Source: Amycolatopsis tucumanensis
GTDB lineage: Bacteria > Actinomycetota > Actinomycetes > Mycobacteriales > Pseudonocardiaceae
Assembly (NCBI RefSeq): GCF_021654135.1
Contig: NZ_JAKGSD010000001.1
Coordinates: forward strand, 186,001 to 250,000
DNA: 64,000 bases
Reading direction: 5' to 3'
This document shows positions 33,612-42,500 of this stretch, piece after piece. The notes beneath the pieces were generated by a model that saw only the letters and a list, made by a program, of their open reading frames with translations, had not been told where the DNA came from and ran no database searches. Position numbers and translations under genes: made by a program. The stretch's first letter is position 1. Each line of letters begins with the position of its first letter.

Positions 33612-35498
33612 GTGCAGCACTACGTGATGGCGGTCGACCAGGGCACCACGTCGACCCGGTGCATCCTGTTCGACGCCCGCGGGCGGCTGGTGTCCGTGGC
33701 GCAGCGCGAGCACCAGCAGCACTTCCCGCGCCCGGGCTGGGTCGAGCACGACGCGACCGAGATCTGGCGCAACCTCGGCCGGATCGTGCCGCAGGCGCTG
33801 GCCGACGCCGGTATCGGCGCGGAGCAGGTCGCCGCGCTCGGGATCGCCAACCAGCGCGAGACGACCGTGCTGTGGGACCGGCACACCGGCGTGCCTGTGG
33901 GGCGGGCGATCGTGTGGCAGGACACCCGCACCGACGCGATGGTCGAGGCGCTGGCCCGCGAGCCGGGCGCGGACCGCGTCCGGCGGCTGTGCGGGCTGCC
34001 GCTGGCGACGTACTTCTCGGCGCCGCGCATCCGCTGGCAGCTGGAGCACACGCCGGGCCTGCGTGAGCGGGCCGAGCGCGGCGACGTGCTGTTCGGCACC
34101 ATCGAGAGCTGGCTGATCTGGAACCTCACCGGCGGGCCGGACGGCGGGGTGCACGTCACCGACGTCACCAACGCCTCGCGCACGATGCTGATGAACCTGC
34201 GCACGTTGTCCTGGGACGACGAGCTGCTGGAGTTCTTCGACGTGCCGCGGGCGATGCTGCCGGAGATCCGCTCGTCCACCGAGGTGTACGGCACGACGTC
34301 GCGGGTGGTGCCGGGGATCCGGATCGCCGCCGCGCTGGGTGACCAGCAGGCCGCGTTGTTCGGCCAGACCTGCTTCGCGCCGGGCGAGGCGAAGTGCACC
34401 TACGGCACCGGCAGTTTCCTCTTGCTCAACACCGGCACGACCCCGGTGCTGTCCACGCACGGCATGCTCACCACGGTCGGCTTCCGCATCGGCGACGAGC
34501 CCGCGGTGTACGCGCTGGAAGGCTCGATCGCCGTCACCGGCTCGCTGGTCCAGTGGTTCCGCGACGGGCTGGGACTGATCGGCAGCGCGCCGGAGATCGA
34601 GACGCTGGCGCGGACCGTCGAGGACAACGGCGGCTGCTACATCGTGCCGGCGTTCTCCGGGTTGTTCGCGCCGCACTGGCACAGCGAGGCGCGCGGGGTG
34701 ATCGCCGGGCTGACCTCGTACATCACCAAGGGGCACCTGGCGCGGGCGGTGCTGGAGGCCACCGGCTGGCAGACGCGTGAGGTGGTCGAGGCGATGAACG
34801 CGGACTCCGGCATAGCGTTGTCCACGCTGCGCGTCGACGGCGGGATGACCGCGGACAACCTGCTGATGCAGTTCGTCGCGGACGTCCTGGACGTGCCGGT
34901 GGTGCGGCCGATGGTGGCGGAGACGGTGTCGCTGGGCGCGGCCTACGCGGCGGGTTTGTCGGTGGGGTACTGGCCGGACCTGGAGGGGCTGCGGCGCAAC
35001 TGGCACCGGGCGGGCCAGTGGCTGCCGGAGATGGACCCGTCCCGCCGCGAGCGGGAGTACGCGCACTGGCGGCAGGCGGTGGAGCTGACGTTCGGCTGGA
35101 CGCGCCCGTCCCCGGCGGCGACGCCCGGCACCGACGTGACGGAGCTGGTGCAGGCCGACCACCGGCGGATGGAGGAGCTGTTCCGCGAACTGCGCAACGA
35201 CGAGGCCGACCGGGCCGCGCTGGCGGGTGAGCTGGTGTCGCTGCTGACCGCCCACGCCACGGCGGCTTCGCGCGTCCTGCGCGCCGTCGTGCCGGACTTC
35301 GCGGCGGACGCGCGGGCCGCGCTGGACCCCGGCCCGGAGGGGGAGAAAGCGTTGCTGCGCCTGGAAAGCGTCGTGGCCGAGCACATCCGCGCCGTCGAGC
35401 GCGGCCTGCTCAACGAGCTGCGGCGGACGGTCTCCCCGGCGGAGCGGATCGGGCTGGGCCGGGCGTTCGCGGCGGAACGCGCGCGCCGGCTGCGCTGA
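33612..35498 (+). CDS. glycerol kinase fused to a C-terminal hemerythrin-like domain
   Basis: 628 residues versus about 500 for ordinary GlpK. Residues 1-496 are a complete kinase: DQGTTSTR at the N-terminus, [23 protein letters not shown] and [12 protein letters not shown]. After a Pro/Ala linker (497-507), residues 508-628 form a helical domain resembling hemerythrin/HHE domains. Its candidate iron ligands are His517 ([10 protein letters not shown]), His548, His591 and Glu596; the usual Glu pair after the second His is replaced by Ala/Ser. GTG 33612 follows GAGGAGGAGG. It is co-transcribed with the IclR regulator. Metal or oxygen sensing that modulates glycerol phosphorylation is a hypothesis only. 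Confidence 0.85.
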   Translation: MQHYVMAVDQGTTSTRCILFDARGRLVSVAQREHQQHFPRPGWVEHDATEIWRNLGRIVPQALADAGIGAEQVAALGIANQRETTVLWDRHTGVPVGRAIVWQDTRTDAMVEALAREPGADRVRRLCGLPLATYFSAPRIRWQLEHTPGLRERAERGDVLFGTIESWLIWNLTGGPDGGVHVTDVTNASRTMLMNLRTLSWDDELLEFFDVPRAMLPEIRSSTEVYGTTSRVVPGIRIAAALGDQQAALFGQTCFAPGEAKCTYGTGSFLLLNTGTTPVLSTHGMLTTVGFRIGDEPAVYALEGSIAVTGSLVQWFRDGLGLIGSAPEIETLARTVEDNGGCYIVPAFSGLFAPHWHSEARGVIAGLTSYITKGHLARAVLEATGWQTREVVEAMNADSGIALSTLRVDGGMTADNLLMQFVADVLDVPVVRPMVAETVSLGAAYAAGLSVGYWPDLEGLRRNWHRAGQWLPEMDPSRREREYAHWRQAVELTFGWTRPSPAATPGTDVTELVQADHRRMEELFRELRNDEADRAALAGELVSLLTAHATAASRVLRAVVPDFAADARAALDPGPEGEKALLRLESVVAEHIRAVERGLLNELRRTVSPAERIGLGRAFAAERARRLR

Positions 35499-35843
35499 GC
35501 CCCCGGCGATCCGCGGCGACGGCTGCGGACGAGAGCGTGACCGCACCGCACGGTCTCACGCTTCGCACTGTCGACCGCCTACCGTCAGGGCTACCTGTGG
35601 GGCACGGGCGACGTTTTGGGTGCGCTGTTCATTCAGTGTCGCGGAGCTGGATCGGAGCGTGGCGTTCGCTCCGATCCAGCCCGGAGAAGGGCGCCGGCGA
35701 CACGCCGCAGCGCGACCACGACGGCGGCGATCCACCGCCGGTTCGGTTGCCCGCGGTCGCCTTGGCCGTCGGGCAACTCCAGTGTCCGTGCCCAGCCCGT
35801 CGGGAACGCGACCAAGGGCGTTCCGGCGGCCGCGCCGGAGCGG
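35499..35843. terminator. 345-bp noncoding gap with three hairpins
   Basis: No convincing gene is present. AGCGTGACCG (35534-35543) pairs with CGGTCTCACGCT (35551-35562) with a 2-nt bulge. GCTGGATCGGAGCG (35646-35659) pairs perfectly with CGCTCCGATCCAGC (35667-35680). GTTGCCCG (35746-35753) pairs with CGGGCAAC (35770-35777). The first two probably terminate the kinase transcript. A 60-codon leftward frame starting at TTG 35815 lacks a ribosome site and family resemblance. Confidence 0.6.
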
Positions 35844-36446
35844 TCAGCGCGTCAGGTCCGCCACCGTCGGCGCGATCGTGCCGAACAGGTCGCCGATCGT
35901 GGTCAGGGCCGCGGTCTGCAGCGTGCCCGCCGCCACCGCGGTGCCGTCCGGGGCGGGCAGGGCCCGGGTCGCGGTGGCCTCGGCGACGATCGTCGGGCGG
36001 TAGCCACGGTTGAAGGCGCCCTGGGCGGTGAACGTGACGCACATGTGGGTCATGAAACCGGCCAGCACCAGGTCCGTGCCGGAACCCAGCTCGCGCAGCA
36101 CCTTCTCCAGCTCCGTCTCATGGAAGGCGTCCGGGAAGCGCTTGACCACCACGGGCTCACCCTCGGCGGGCGACACCTCGGGGCTGATCGCGCCGATATC
36201 GGCCCGGATGTCGTACGGGCTGCCCGGCCCGCCATCGTTGAGCACGTGCACCACCGGCGCGCCGGCCGCGCGGGCCGCGGCGAGCAGGCGGGCCCCCGCG
36301 GCGAGGGCAGGCTCCGCGCCCTCAAGGGTCATCACCCCGGTGCGGTAGGTGTTCTGGAAGTCGATCAGCACGACGGTGGTGTCGGCGAGCCGGGGCAGCT
36401 CGGCGCCGAGGCCGAGCACCTCCCGCAGGGTCGGGGAAACGGGCAT
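35844..36446 (-). CDS. isochorismatase-family cysteine hydrolase
   Basis: 200 residues. The catalytic triad of the family is visible: Asp in LIDFQNTY (near residue 29), Lys in VVKRFPDAF (near 102) and nucleophilic Cys in MTHMCVTFTA (near 136). Members hydrolyse amides (nicotinamidase, N-carbamoyl amides) or isochorismate; the substrate is not clear. It lies 67 bp downstream of the GlxA-type regulator on the same strand and is probably controlled with or by it. Confidence 0.88.
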   Translation of the reverse strand: MPVSPTLREVLGLGAELPRLADTTVVLIDFQNTYRTGVMTLEGAEPALAAGARLLAAARAAGAPVVHVLNDGGPGSPYDIRADIGAISPEVSPAEGEPVVVKRFPDAFHETELEKVLRELGSGTDLVLAGFMTHMCVTFTAQGAFNRGYRPTIVAEATATRALPAPDGTAVAAGTLQTAALTTIGDLFGTIAPTVADLTR

Positions 36447-36512
36447 GACGGAACTCCTTCTGGGCAGGGAAACGGCAGGCGCGGCGGGATTGCCGCGCCC
36501 GAAATCACAGGG

Positions 36513-37496
36513 TCAGACGGTGGTGCGGAACCGGCGCCGGTAGGCGGCCGGCGTGGTGCCGATCTGCTTGCGCATCGCCCGGTGCAGCGTCTCCACCGAG
36601 CCGAGCCCGCATGCCGCGGCGATCCGGTCCAGCGGCTCGTCGGTGCTCTCCAGGAGGCGGCGCGCGGCCTCGACCCGGGCGGCCTCGACGTAGGCGGCCG
36701 GCGTGCGGCCGGTCTCCTGCCGGAAGACGCGGGCGAAGTGCCGCTCGCTCAGGCACATCCGGTCCGCCAGCGCCGCGGTGGACAGGTCGCCGCCGAGGTG
36801 GTCGGCGATGAACATCCGCAGCTCGTCGATGTCCCGCCGCGCGGCGGGCGGCGAGCTCAGCGGGACCGAGAACTGGCTCTGCCCGCCCTGGCGCTTGAGG
36901 TACATGACCAGCTGCCGCGCCACGTCCAGGGCGACCTCCTCGCCCAGGTCCTCGGCCACCAGCGCCAGCGCGAGGTCCATGCAGGCGCTGATCCCGGCGC
37001 CGGTCCACACGTCCCCGCAGCGCACGAAGATCGGGTCGGGGTCCACCCGCACCGCCGGGTGGTCGGCGGCCAGCTGCGCGGCGGTCGACCAGTGGGTGGT
37101 GGCGGTCTTGCCGTCCAGCAGCCCGGCCGCGGCCAGGACGTGCGCTCCCACGCACACCGAGGCGACGCGGCGGGCCTGCGGCGCGGTCGCCTTCACCCAG
37201 GTCACCACCTCCTGGTCGATCCGGGCGACCGGCCCGTCCGGGCGCAGGTCGACCGCGCCGGGCACCAGGAGCGTGTCCAGCGCGCCGTCCACCTCGGCGA
37301 ACGCGAGATCGGTCACCAGCCGCACCCCCGCCGACGTCGTGACGACGCCGCCGTCCGGTCCGGCGAGCTGGACGGCGTAGCCGGCCGCGCCGCGGGTCGC
37401 GCGGTTGGCCAGCGTGAACACCTCGGCCGGGCCGGTGACGTCGAGGAGGTCGACGTCGGGGAAGACCGCGATCACGACACGGCGGGTGGTTGCCAT
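36513..37496 (-). CDS. GlxA-family regulator (DJ-1/PfpI-like domain plus AraC HTH)
   Basis: 327 residues. Residues ~1-175 form a DJ-1/PfpI-like fold (VVIAVFPDVDLLDVTGPAEVF, and the nucleophile elbow VASVCVGAHVLAAAGLL with Cys). The C-terminal AraC HTH pair includes CLSERHFARVFRQETGRTPAAYV. These regulators often sense amides or nitriles; an isochorismatase-type hydrolase follows immediately. ATG 37496 is used, since a longer frame from 37523 adds only a low-complexity leader. It is divergent from the ECF41 sigma gene. Confidence 0.88.
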   Translation of the reverse strand: MATTRRVVIAVFPDVDLLDVTGPAEVFTLANRATRGAAGYAVQLAGPDGGVVTTSAGVRLVTDLAFAEVDGALDTLLVPGAVDLRPDGPVARIDQEVVTWVKATAPQARRVASVCVGAHVLAAAGLLDGKTATTHWSTAAQLAADHPAVRVDPDPIFVRCGDVWTGAGISACMDLALALVAEDLGEEVALDVARQLVMYLKRQGGQSQFSVPLSSPPAARRDIDELRMFIADHLGGDLSTAALADRMCLSERHFARVFRQETGRTPAAYVEAARVEAARRLLESTDEPLDRIAAACGLGSVETLHRAMRKQIGTTPAAYRRRFRTTV

Positions 37497-37542
37497 GCAC
37501 CCATCGTGACCGGCGGCGGCCATGGCGGCAATGACGGTGTTC

Positions 37543-37549
37543 TGTCACA
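37543..37549 (+). promoter_or_regulatory. ECF41-type -35 element upstream of its own sigma gene
   Basis: TGTCACA is identical to the -35 element I recall for ECF41 promoters (TGTCACA-N16-CGTC). At the expected distance the -10 reads AATC instead of CGTC; a CGTC occurs at 37583-37586, too far away. Autoregulation is therefore possible but not secure. Confidence 0.4.
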
Positions 37550-37618
37550 TCCGGACACGCCTCACAATCGGGGGCGCTGTCTCGTCAAGAGGGGGAGCAC
37601 GAGACCGAGGGAGCCACC

Positions 37619-38500
37619 ATGACCACCGATCCGGGCCTGAGCGCCGTCATCAGCGAGCGGCGTCAGCTGATCAACCTCGCGTACCGGCTGCTCGGCACCC
37701 TCGCCGACGCCGAGGACGTCGTGCAGGAGACCTACGCCCGGTGGTACTCCCTGTCCCGCGCCCAGCAGGAGGCGATCGAGTCCCCGGGCGCCTGGCTGAC
37801 GACCGTGGCCAGCCGGATCTGCCTCGACCTGCTCGGCTCGGCCCGCGCCCGCCGCGAGCGGTACGTCGGCGAGTGGATCCCGGAGCCCCTTCCCGACCGC
37901 GAGTCCGCCGCCGACCCGGCCGACCGCGTCACGCTCGACGAGTCGGTCAGCATGGCCTTCCTCGTCGTGCTCGACGCGATGACCCCGGCCGAGCGGGTGG
38001 CGTTCGTGCTGCACGACGTGTTCCGCTACCCGTTCGCCGAGGTCGCTGAGATCGTCGGCCGCACACCCGCGGCGTGCCGTCAGCTCGCCACGTCGGCGCG
38101 GCGCCGCGTCCGCGAGGCGCGGGTGCCCGCCGCCTCCGCCGAGCAGCGGGCGGAGGTCGTGCGGAACTTCAAGCGGGCGTGGGAGAACCGGGACATCCGG
38201 GCGCTGGTCGGGCTGCTCGACCCCGGCGCGACGGTGGTCGCCGACGGCGGCGGTCTCGTCAGCGCCGCGCCGCACCCGATCGAAGGCGCGGAGGAGATCG
38301 CGCGCTACATGGCCGCGCTCGTCGAGCAGGCCCCCGGTCTCGGCCTGGAGGAACGCCCGGTCAACGGCCAGCCCGGCCTGGTGGTCCGGCACGCCGGCCG
38401 CACCGAGGCGGTGCTGGCGTTCGAGGTCGACGGCGACCGCGTCATCCGCATCTGGGCGGTGCGCAACCCGGAGAAACTGCGGCCCTGGACCGATTCCTGA
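37619..38500 (+). CDS. sigJ: ECF41-family sigma factor SigJ with SnoaL-like C-terminus
   Basis: 293 residues. Region 2 (LINLAYRLLGTLADAEDVVQETYARW) and region 4 (MTPAERVAFVLHDVFRYPFAEVAEIVGRTPAACRQL) are complete. The ~110-residue SnoaL-like C-terminal extension marks the ECF41 group, with its DGGG and NPEKL motifs. In this group the extension replaces a separate anti-sigma factor. ATG 37619 follows GAGGGAGCC. The usual ECF41 target genes (carboxymuconolactone decarboxylase-type) are not adjacent. Confidence 0.9.
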   Translation: MTTDPGLSAVISERRQLINLAYRLLGTLADAEDVVQETYARWYSLSRAQQEAIESPGAWLTTVASRICLDLLGSARARRERYVGEWIPEPLPDRESAADPADRVTLDESVSMAFLVVLDAMTPAERVAFVLHDVFRYPFAEVAEIVGRTPAACRQLATSARRRVREARVPAASAEQRAEVVRNFKRAWENRDIRALVGLLDPGATVVADGGGLVSAAPHPIEGAEEIARYMAALVEQAPGLGLEERPVNGQPGLVVRHAGRTEAVLAFEVDGDRVIRIWAVRNPEKLRPWTDS

Positions 38501-38548
38501 CCCCTGCCCGGTTTGTCTAGGCTGGGGGCCGGACGACGGGGGTGGGCG

Positions 38549-38893
38549 ATGAGCGTGCGCAGTGCGGAGTTCCACGAGATGGTGGACGCGCTGGCGGAGG
38601 TCGAGCGCGGCAAGGGCAGCGAGTACACGTCCTACAGCGTGCGCGGCAAGCGGTTCGGCTACTACTGGCCGCGGACGGAGACCGTGGGCCTGAAGCAGAC
38701 CCTGATCGAGCAGCAGGCGCTGGTCGCGGAGCGGCCGGAGGTGTTCGAGGAGCAGTTCACCGCGGGCGGGTTCGGCTGGGTGGTGGTCCACCTGGCCGGC
38801 ATCGACGCCGACGAGCTGGCCGAACTGGTCTACGAGGCGTGGCGGCTGTCCGCGCCGGAGGAGCTCATCGCCGCGCAGCCGTTGCCGCGGTAG
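38549..38893 (+). CDS. MmcQ/YjbR-family protein
   Basis: 114 residues. The sequence FGYYWPRTETVGLKQTLIEQ and TAGGFGWVVVHLAGIDADELAELVYEAWRL match the YjbR fold, often annotated as DNA-binding although the function is unproven. The closing segment around WRLSAPEELI is typical. It lies 48 bp after sigJ on the same strand and converges with the Lrp gene ending at 38897. Confidence 0.82.
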   Translation: MSVRSAEFHEMVDALAEVERGKGSEYTSYSVRGKRFGYYWPRTETVGLKQTLIEQQALVAERPEVFEEQFTAGGFGWVVVHLAGIDADELAELVYEAWRLSAPEELIAAQPLPR

Positions 38894-38896
38894 CGA

Positions 38897-39904
38897 TCAC
38901 CACGTCACCGGCGGCACGACCTCGCCGGTGGCGCGCCCGTCCGGGGTGAGCAGCCATCCCATCCGCTTCGGGGTGCGCAGGTTGATCCCGTTGTCGCGCA
39001 CGGTGAGCCACGGCAGCTTCTCCCCGATGAGGCGCTCCAGCCGCAGCAGGTCGGCCAGCGACCGGGTCCACACGGTGAAGGCGATGTTGCTGTCGCCGGT
39101 GGTGGACAGGCACATCCGCAGTTCCGGCAGCGTCGTGATCGCCTCGACGGTGCGCTGCTGGTCGGCCGGGGCGACGCTGGCCAGCCAGGTGCTGCTGATC
39201 GGCCAGCGCGACACCGACTGGGCGACCTCGCACCGGAACGACAGCAGCCCCGAGGCGAGCAGCCGGGCGAGTTGCCGCCGCACGGTCGCCGGGTTGCGGC
39301 CGGTCAGCGACGCCAGCTCGGCGGCCGTGCGCCGCCCGTCGTGGGCCAGCGCGGAGATCAACGGGCCCGCGTTCGGCGGCGCGGTCACGCCCGGCGCCGG
39401 GCGGGTTGCCCGGGCCGCGACCTCGAACGCCAGCTCCTGCGACCGGTTCAGCGCGTCCAGCCGCCACGAGCTGCCGTCGCGGTGGGTGGCGCTGACGACG
39501 TGCGTGCGCTGCCGCTGCACGCCGGGCATTCGCGGCAGGTCGTCGAGCACGAACGTGGTGAGCCCGGCCAGATCGGGGGTGATCACGGTGAGCAGCAGGT
39601 CGCGGCCGCGCGTCGACTCCTCGACGGTGACCGCGCGCGGATCCGCGCACACCGCCCGCAGCACCTCGTCCCGCGCGGCGGGCTGGCAGTCCACCTCGAC
39701 CAGCGCCAGGACGACCCGCCGGTAGTCGCCGCCGGGGTGGGCCGTCACCCACGCCACCCCGGCCTCCCGCAGGCGGGCCCAGCGCGCCGCCACCGTCGCC
39801 GGGGTCGTGCCCAGGATCCTGGCCGCCTCCGCCCAGGTCACCCGCGGCGCGATCTGCAGCCCGTGGAGCAGCTCGAGGTCCCGCTCGTCCAGGTCCGGAT
39901 GCAC
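38897..39904 (-). CDS. two-domain Lrp/AsnC-family regulator
   Basis: 335 residues with two Lrp units. HTH 1 is DLDERDLELLHGLQIAPRVTW and HTH 2 is PLISALAHDGRRTAAELASLTG; each is followed by a RAM-like segment. GTG 39904 is selected because GGGAGG precedes it at 6 bases. It is divergent from the M20 hydrolase-transporter-cyclase operon, mirroring the arrangement of the other two-domain Lrp gene at 24222. Amino-acid-derivative sensing is likely (inference). Confidence 0.87.
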   Translation of the reverse strand: MHPDLDERDLELLHGLQIAPRVTWAEAARILGTTPATVAARWARLREAGVAWVTAHPGGDYRRVVLALVEVDCQPAARDEVLRAVCADPRAVTVEESTRGRDLLLTVITPDLAGLTTFVLDDLPRMPGVQRQRTHVVSATHRDGSSWRLDALNRSQELAFEVAARATRPAPGVTAPPNAGPLISALAHDGRRTAAELASLTGRNPATVRRQLARLLASGLLSFRCEVAQSVSRWPISSTWLASVAPADQQRTVEAITTLPELRMCLSTTGDSNIAFTVWTRSLADLLRLERLIGEKLPWLTVRDNGINLRTPKRMGWLLTPDGRATGEVVPPVTW

Positions 39905-40017
39905 GAAAACCTCCCTGAGCCCGGAAACGGTGCGCGAATCATGCGATTTCGGCGGCCACAGGGTAGCCGCTGCGCAAACTCCTGGGAACAACGTGACCAC
40001 GAGGAGGGCGAGAACGG

Positions 40018-41217
40018 ATGTCGGTGGTGGCGGACGCCAGGGCGATGGCGGAGGACCTCGTCCGGCTGCGGCGGGATCTGCACCGCGAGCCGGAGGTCGG
40101 CCTGCACCTGCCCCGCACGCAGGATCGCGTGCTCGCGGCGCTGGACGGCCTGCCGCTGGAGATCACCACCGGCCGCAGCTCCACCGCGGTCACCGCCGTG
40201 CTGCGGGGCGCCCGCTCCGGCCGGGCGGTGCTGCTGCGCGCCGACATGGACGGGCTGCCCGTGCAGGAGGCCACCGGGCTGGCCTACGCCTCGCGCGCCG
40301 AGGGGACCATGCACGCCTGCGGGCACGACCTGCACACCGCGATGCTCGCCGGCGCCGCCCGGCTGCTGTCCGACCGCCGCGACCGGCTGGACGGGGACGT
40401 GGTGTTCATGTTCCAGCCGGGGGAGGAGGGCTGGGAGGGCGCCCGGGCGATGATCGACGAAGGCGTGCTCGACGCGGCAGGCCCGCGTGTGGAGGCCGCA
40501 TACGGGCTGCACGTGTTCTCCACGTTCGAGCGCGGGTTCACCAGCAGGCCCGGTCCGATGATGGCCGCCTCCGCGTCGTTCGCGGTCACCGTGCGCGGCC
40601 GCGGCGGGCACGGCTCGGCCCCGCACCTGGCGCGCGACCCGGTGCCGGTGGCCGCCGAGATGATCACCGCGCTGCAGACGATGGTCACCCGCCGGTTCGA
40701 CGTGTTCGACCCCGTGGTGCTCACCGTCGGGGTGGTGCGGGCGGGATCGCGGAGCAACATCATCCCGGAGACCGCCCGGTTCGAGGCCACCGTCCGGACC
40801 TTCTCCCGCGACGCCGGGCAGCGTGTGCGGGACGCCGCGGTCCGGCTGGTCCGGGGCATCGCGCAGGCCCACGACGTCGAGGCCGACGCCGAGTACCTGG
40901 AAGCCCGCCCCGCGACGGTCAACGACGACGGCGAGACCGCGTTCGCCCGCGACGTGGTGCGCGAGACGTTCGGCGACGACGGCTACGCGACCATGCCCAA
41001 CCCCATCGCAGGCGCCGAGGACTTCTCCCGCGTCCTCGCCGAGGTGCCCGGCTGCTTCCTCGCGCTCGGCGCGCTGCCCGCCGGCGCCGACCCGCGCCGG
41101 GTGGCGTTCAACCACAGCCCCCACGCCGTGTTCGACGACTCCGTGCTCGCCGACGGCGCGGCCCTGTTCACCGAGCTGGCACGGCGCCGGCTCGCGTCCG
41201 AAGGAGACCGACCATGA
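40018..41217 (+). CDS. M20-family amidohydrolase (N-acyl amino acid/hippurate hydrolase type)
   Basis: 399 residues. Metal-binding motifs are ADMDGLPVQE and MHACGHDLHTAM (residues ~82-108), catalytic Glu in QPGEEGWEGA, and His in the dimerisation-domain segment GRGGHGSAPH. Members of the M20D group remove acyl groups from N-acyl amino acids. GAGGAGGGCGAG precedes ATG 40018. The stop overlaps the MHS transporter start (ATGA), so import and hydrolysis of the same amide is the likely scheme. Confidence 0.9.
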   Translation: MSVVADARAMAEDLVRLRRDLHREPEVGLHLPRTQDRVLAALDGLPLEITTGRSSTAVTAVLRGARSGRAVLLRADMDGLPVQEATGLAYASRAEGTMHACGHDLHTAMLAGAARLLSDRRDRLDGDVVFMFQPGEEGWEGARAMIDEGVLDAAGPRVEAAYGLHVFSTFERGFTSRPGPMMAASASFAVTVRGRGGHGSAPHLARDPVPVAAEMITALQTMVTRRFDVFDPVVLTVGVVRAGSRSNIIPETARFEATVRTFSRDAGQRVRDAAVRLVRGIAQAHDVEADAEYLEARPATVNDDGETAFARDVVRETFGDDGYATMPNPIAGAEDFSRVLAEVPGCFLALGALPAGADPRRVAFNHSPHAVFDDSVLADGAALFTELARRRLASEGDRP

Positions 41218-42497
41218 CCGAGACCGCGCAGCGCGGCACCCGGGCCCCGGCCACGAGCCGCACCACCACGCTCGTCGGCACCGGGCTCGGGCACGCGCTC
41301 GAGTGGTACGACTGGGGCATCTACGCGATCTTCGTGCCGTTCTTCGCCACGCAGTTCTTCGACCGCGGCAACCAGTTCTCCGCGGTGCTGTCCAGCCTTG
41401 CCGTGTTCGCCGTCGGGTTCGTCGCGCGGCCGCTGGGCGGGCTGCTGTTCGGCTGGTTCGCCGACCGCGCCGGGCGGCGGACCGCGATGACGGTCACGGT
41501 CGCGACCATCGCGGGCGCCAGCTTCGTCATCGGCATCGCCCCCACCTACGCCGCCGTCGGCGCGTGGGCGTCGCTGATCCTGCTGCTCGCCCGCGTGGTG
41601 CAGGGCCTGGCGTGCGGCGGGGAACTGCCGTCCGCGCAGACCTACCTGTCCGAAATGGCGCCCGCGGCGCAGCGCGGGCGCTGGTCCAGCCTGATCTACA
41701 TCGCCAGCGTCTTCGGCAACACCGTCGGCGTCGTGCTCGGGCTCGTCCTCACGGTCGTGCTGACGCCGGAGCAGATGCAGTCCTTCGGCTGGCGCATCCC
41801 GTTCCTGCTCGGCGGCGTCTTCGGGCTGGTGGCCGTCTACATGCGACGGAACCTGACCGAGAGCGAGACCTTCACCGCGTCGCGGCGGCGGGAGAAGGTC
41901 CGGCTCTGGCCGGCGATCGTGGAGCACCGCAGGCAGGCACTGCAGGTGATCGGGCTGTCCATCGGGTTCACCGTCGTCTACTACTCGTGGGTGATCGCCG
42001 CCCCGGCGTACGCGATCAGCTCCCTGCACATCGGGTCGACCGCCGCGCTGTGGGCCGGGGTCGGGTCGGCGGTGATCCTCATGGTCACCATGCCGTTCTG
42101 GGGCATGCTGTCCGACCGGATCGGGCGGAAACCGGTGCTGCTGATCTCCACCCTCGGGTGCGCGGCGCTGCTGTTCCCGGTTCAGTTCATCGTGCGTGCC
42201 AGCGCGTGGCAGCTGTTCCTGGGCATGAGCCTGGCGGCGGTGTTCATCTCCGCCGGCGTGTCGATCCTGCCCGCGGTGTACGCCGAGATGTTCCCGACCG
42301 CGATCCGCGCGCTGGGGCTCGCCGTGCCGTACTCGATCGCCGTCGCGGCCTTCGGCGGGACCGCGCCGTATCTTCAGGCGTGGGTGGGCGCCGAGTTCGG
42401 CCGCTCCGCCTTCACCGGATACCTCGTCCTGCTGATGCTGGTGTCCAGTGCCGCCATCGCCACCCTGCCCGAGACCCGAGCCAAGGAACTGAGCTGA
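41214..42497 (+). CDS. MFS transporter, metabolite:H+ symporter (MHS) family
   Basis: 427 residues, 12 TM. The MHS start GTGLGHALEWYDWGIYAIF is typical of ShiA/ProP/KgtP-like symporters, followed by FVARPLGGLLFGWFADRAGRR (motif A) and GGELPSAQTYLSE. It imports an organic acid or amide, most likely the substrate of the M20 enzyme encoded just upstream. It is 3 bp from the cyclase gene. Confidence 0.9.
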   Translation: MTETAQRGTRAPATSRTTTLVGTGLGHALEWYDWGIYAIFVPFFATQFFDRGNQFSAVLSSLAVFAVGFVARPLGGLLFGWFADRAGRRTAMTVTVATIAGASFVIGIAPTYAAVGAWASLILLLARVVQGLACGGELPSAQTYLSEMAPAAQRGRWSSLIYIASVFGNTVGVVLGLVLTVVLTPEQMQSFGWRIPFLLGGVFGLVAVYMRRNLTESETFTASRRREKVRLWPAIVEHRRQALQVIGLSIGFTVVYYSWVIAAPAYAISSLHIGSTAALWAGVGSAVILMVTMPFWGMLSDRIGRKPVLLISTLGCAALLFPVQFIVRASAWQLFLGMSLAAVFISAGVSILPAVYAEMFPTAIRALGLAVPYSIAVAAFGGTAPYLQAWVGAEFGRSAFTGYLVLLMLVSSAAIATLPETRAKELS

Positions 42498-42500
42498 ACC

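Noticed and set aside
30334..35498. The two glycerol kinase genes as a simple recent duplication
   Set aside because: They lie in divergent operons, differ at many positions along the whole kinase part and only one has the extra domain; ancient paralogy or separate acquisition is more likely.
35633..35815. 60-codon leftward ORF downstream of the isochorismatase gene
   Set aside because: TTG start, no ribosome site, overlaps two hairpins and resembles no family I know.
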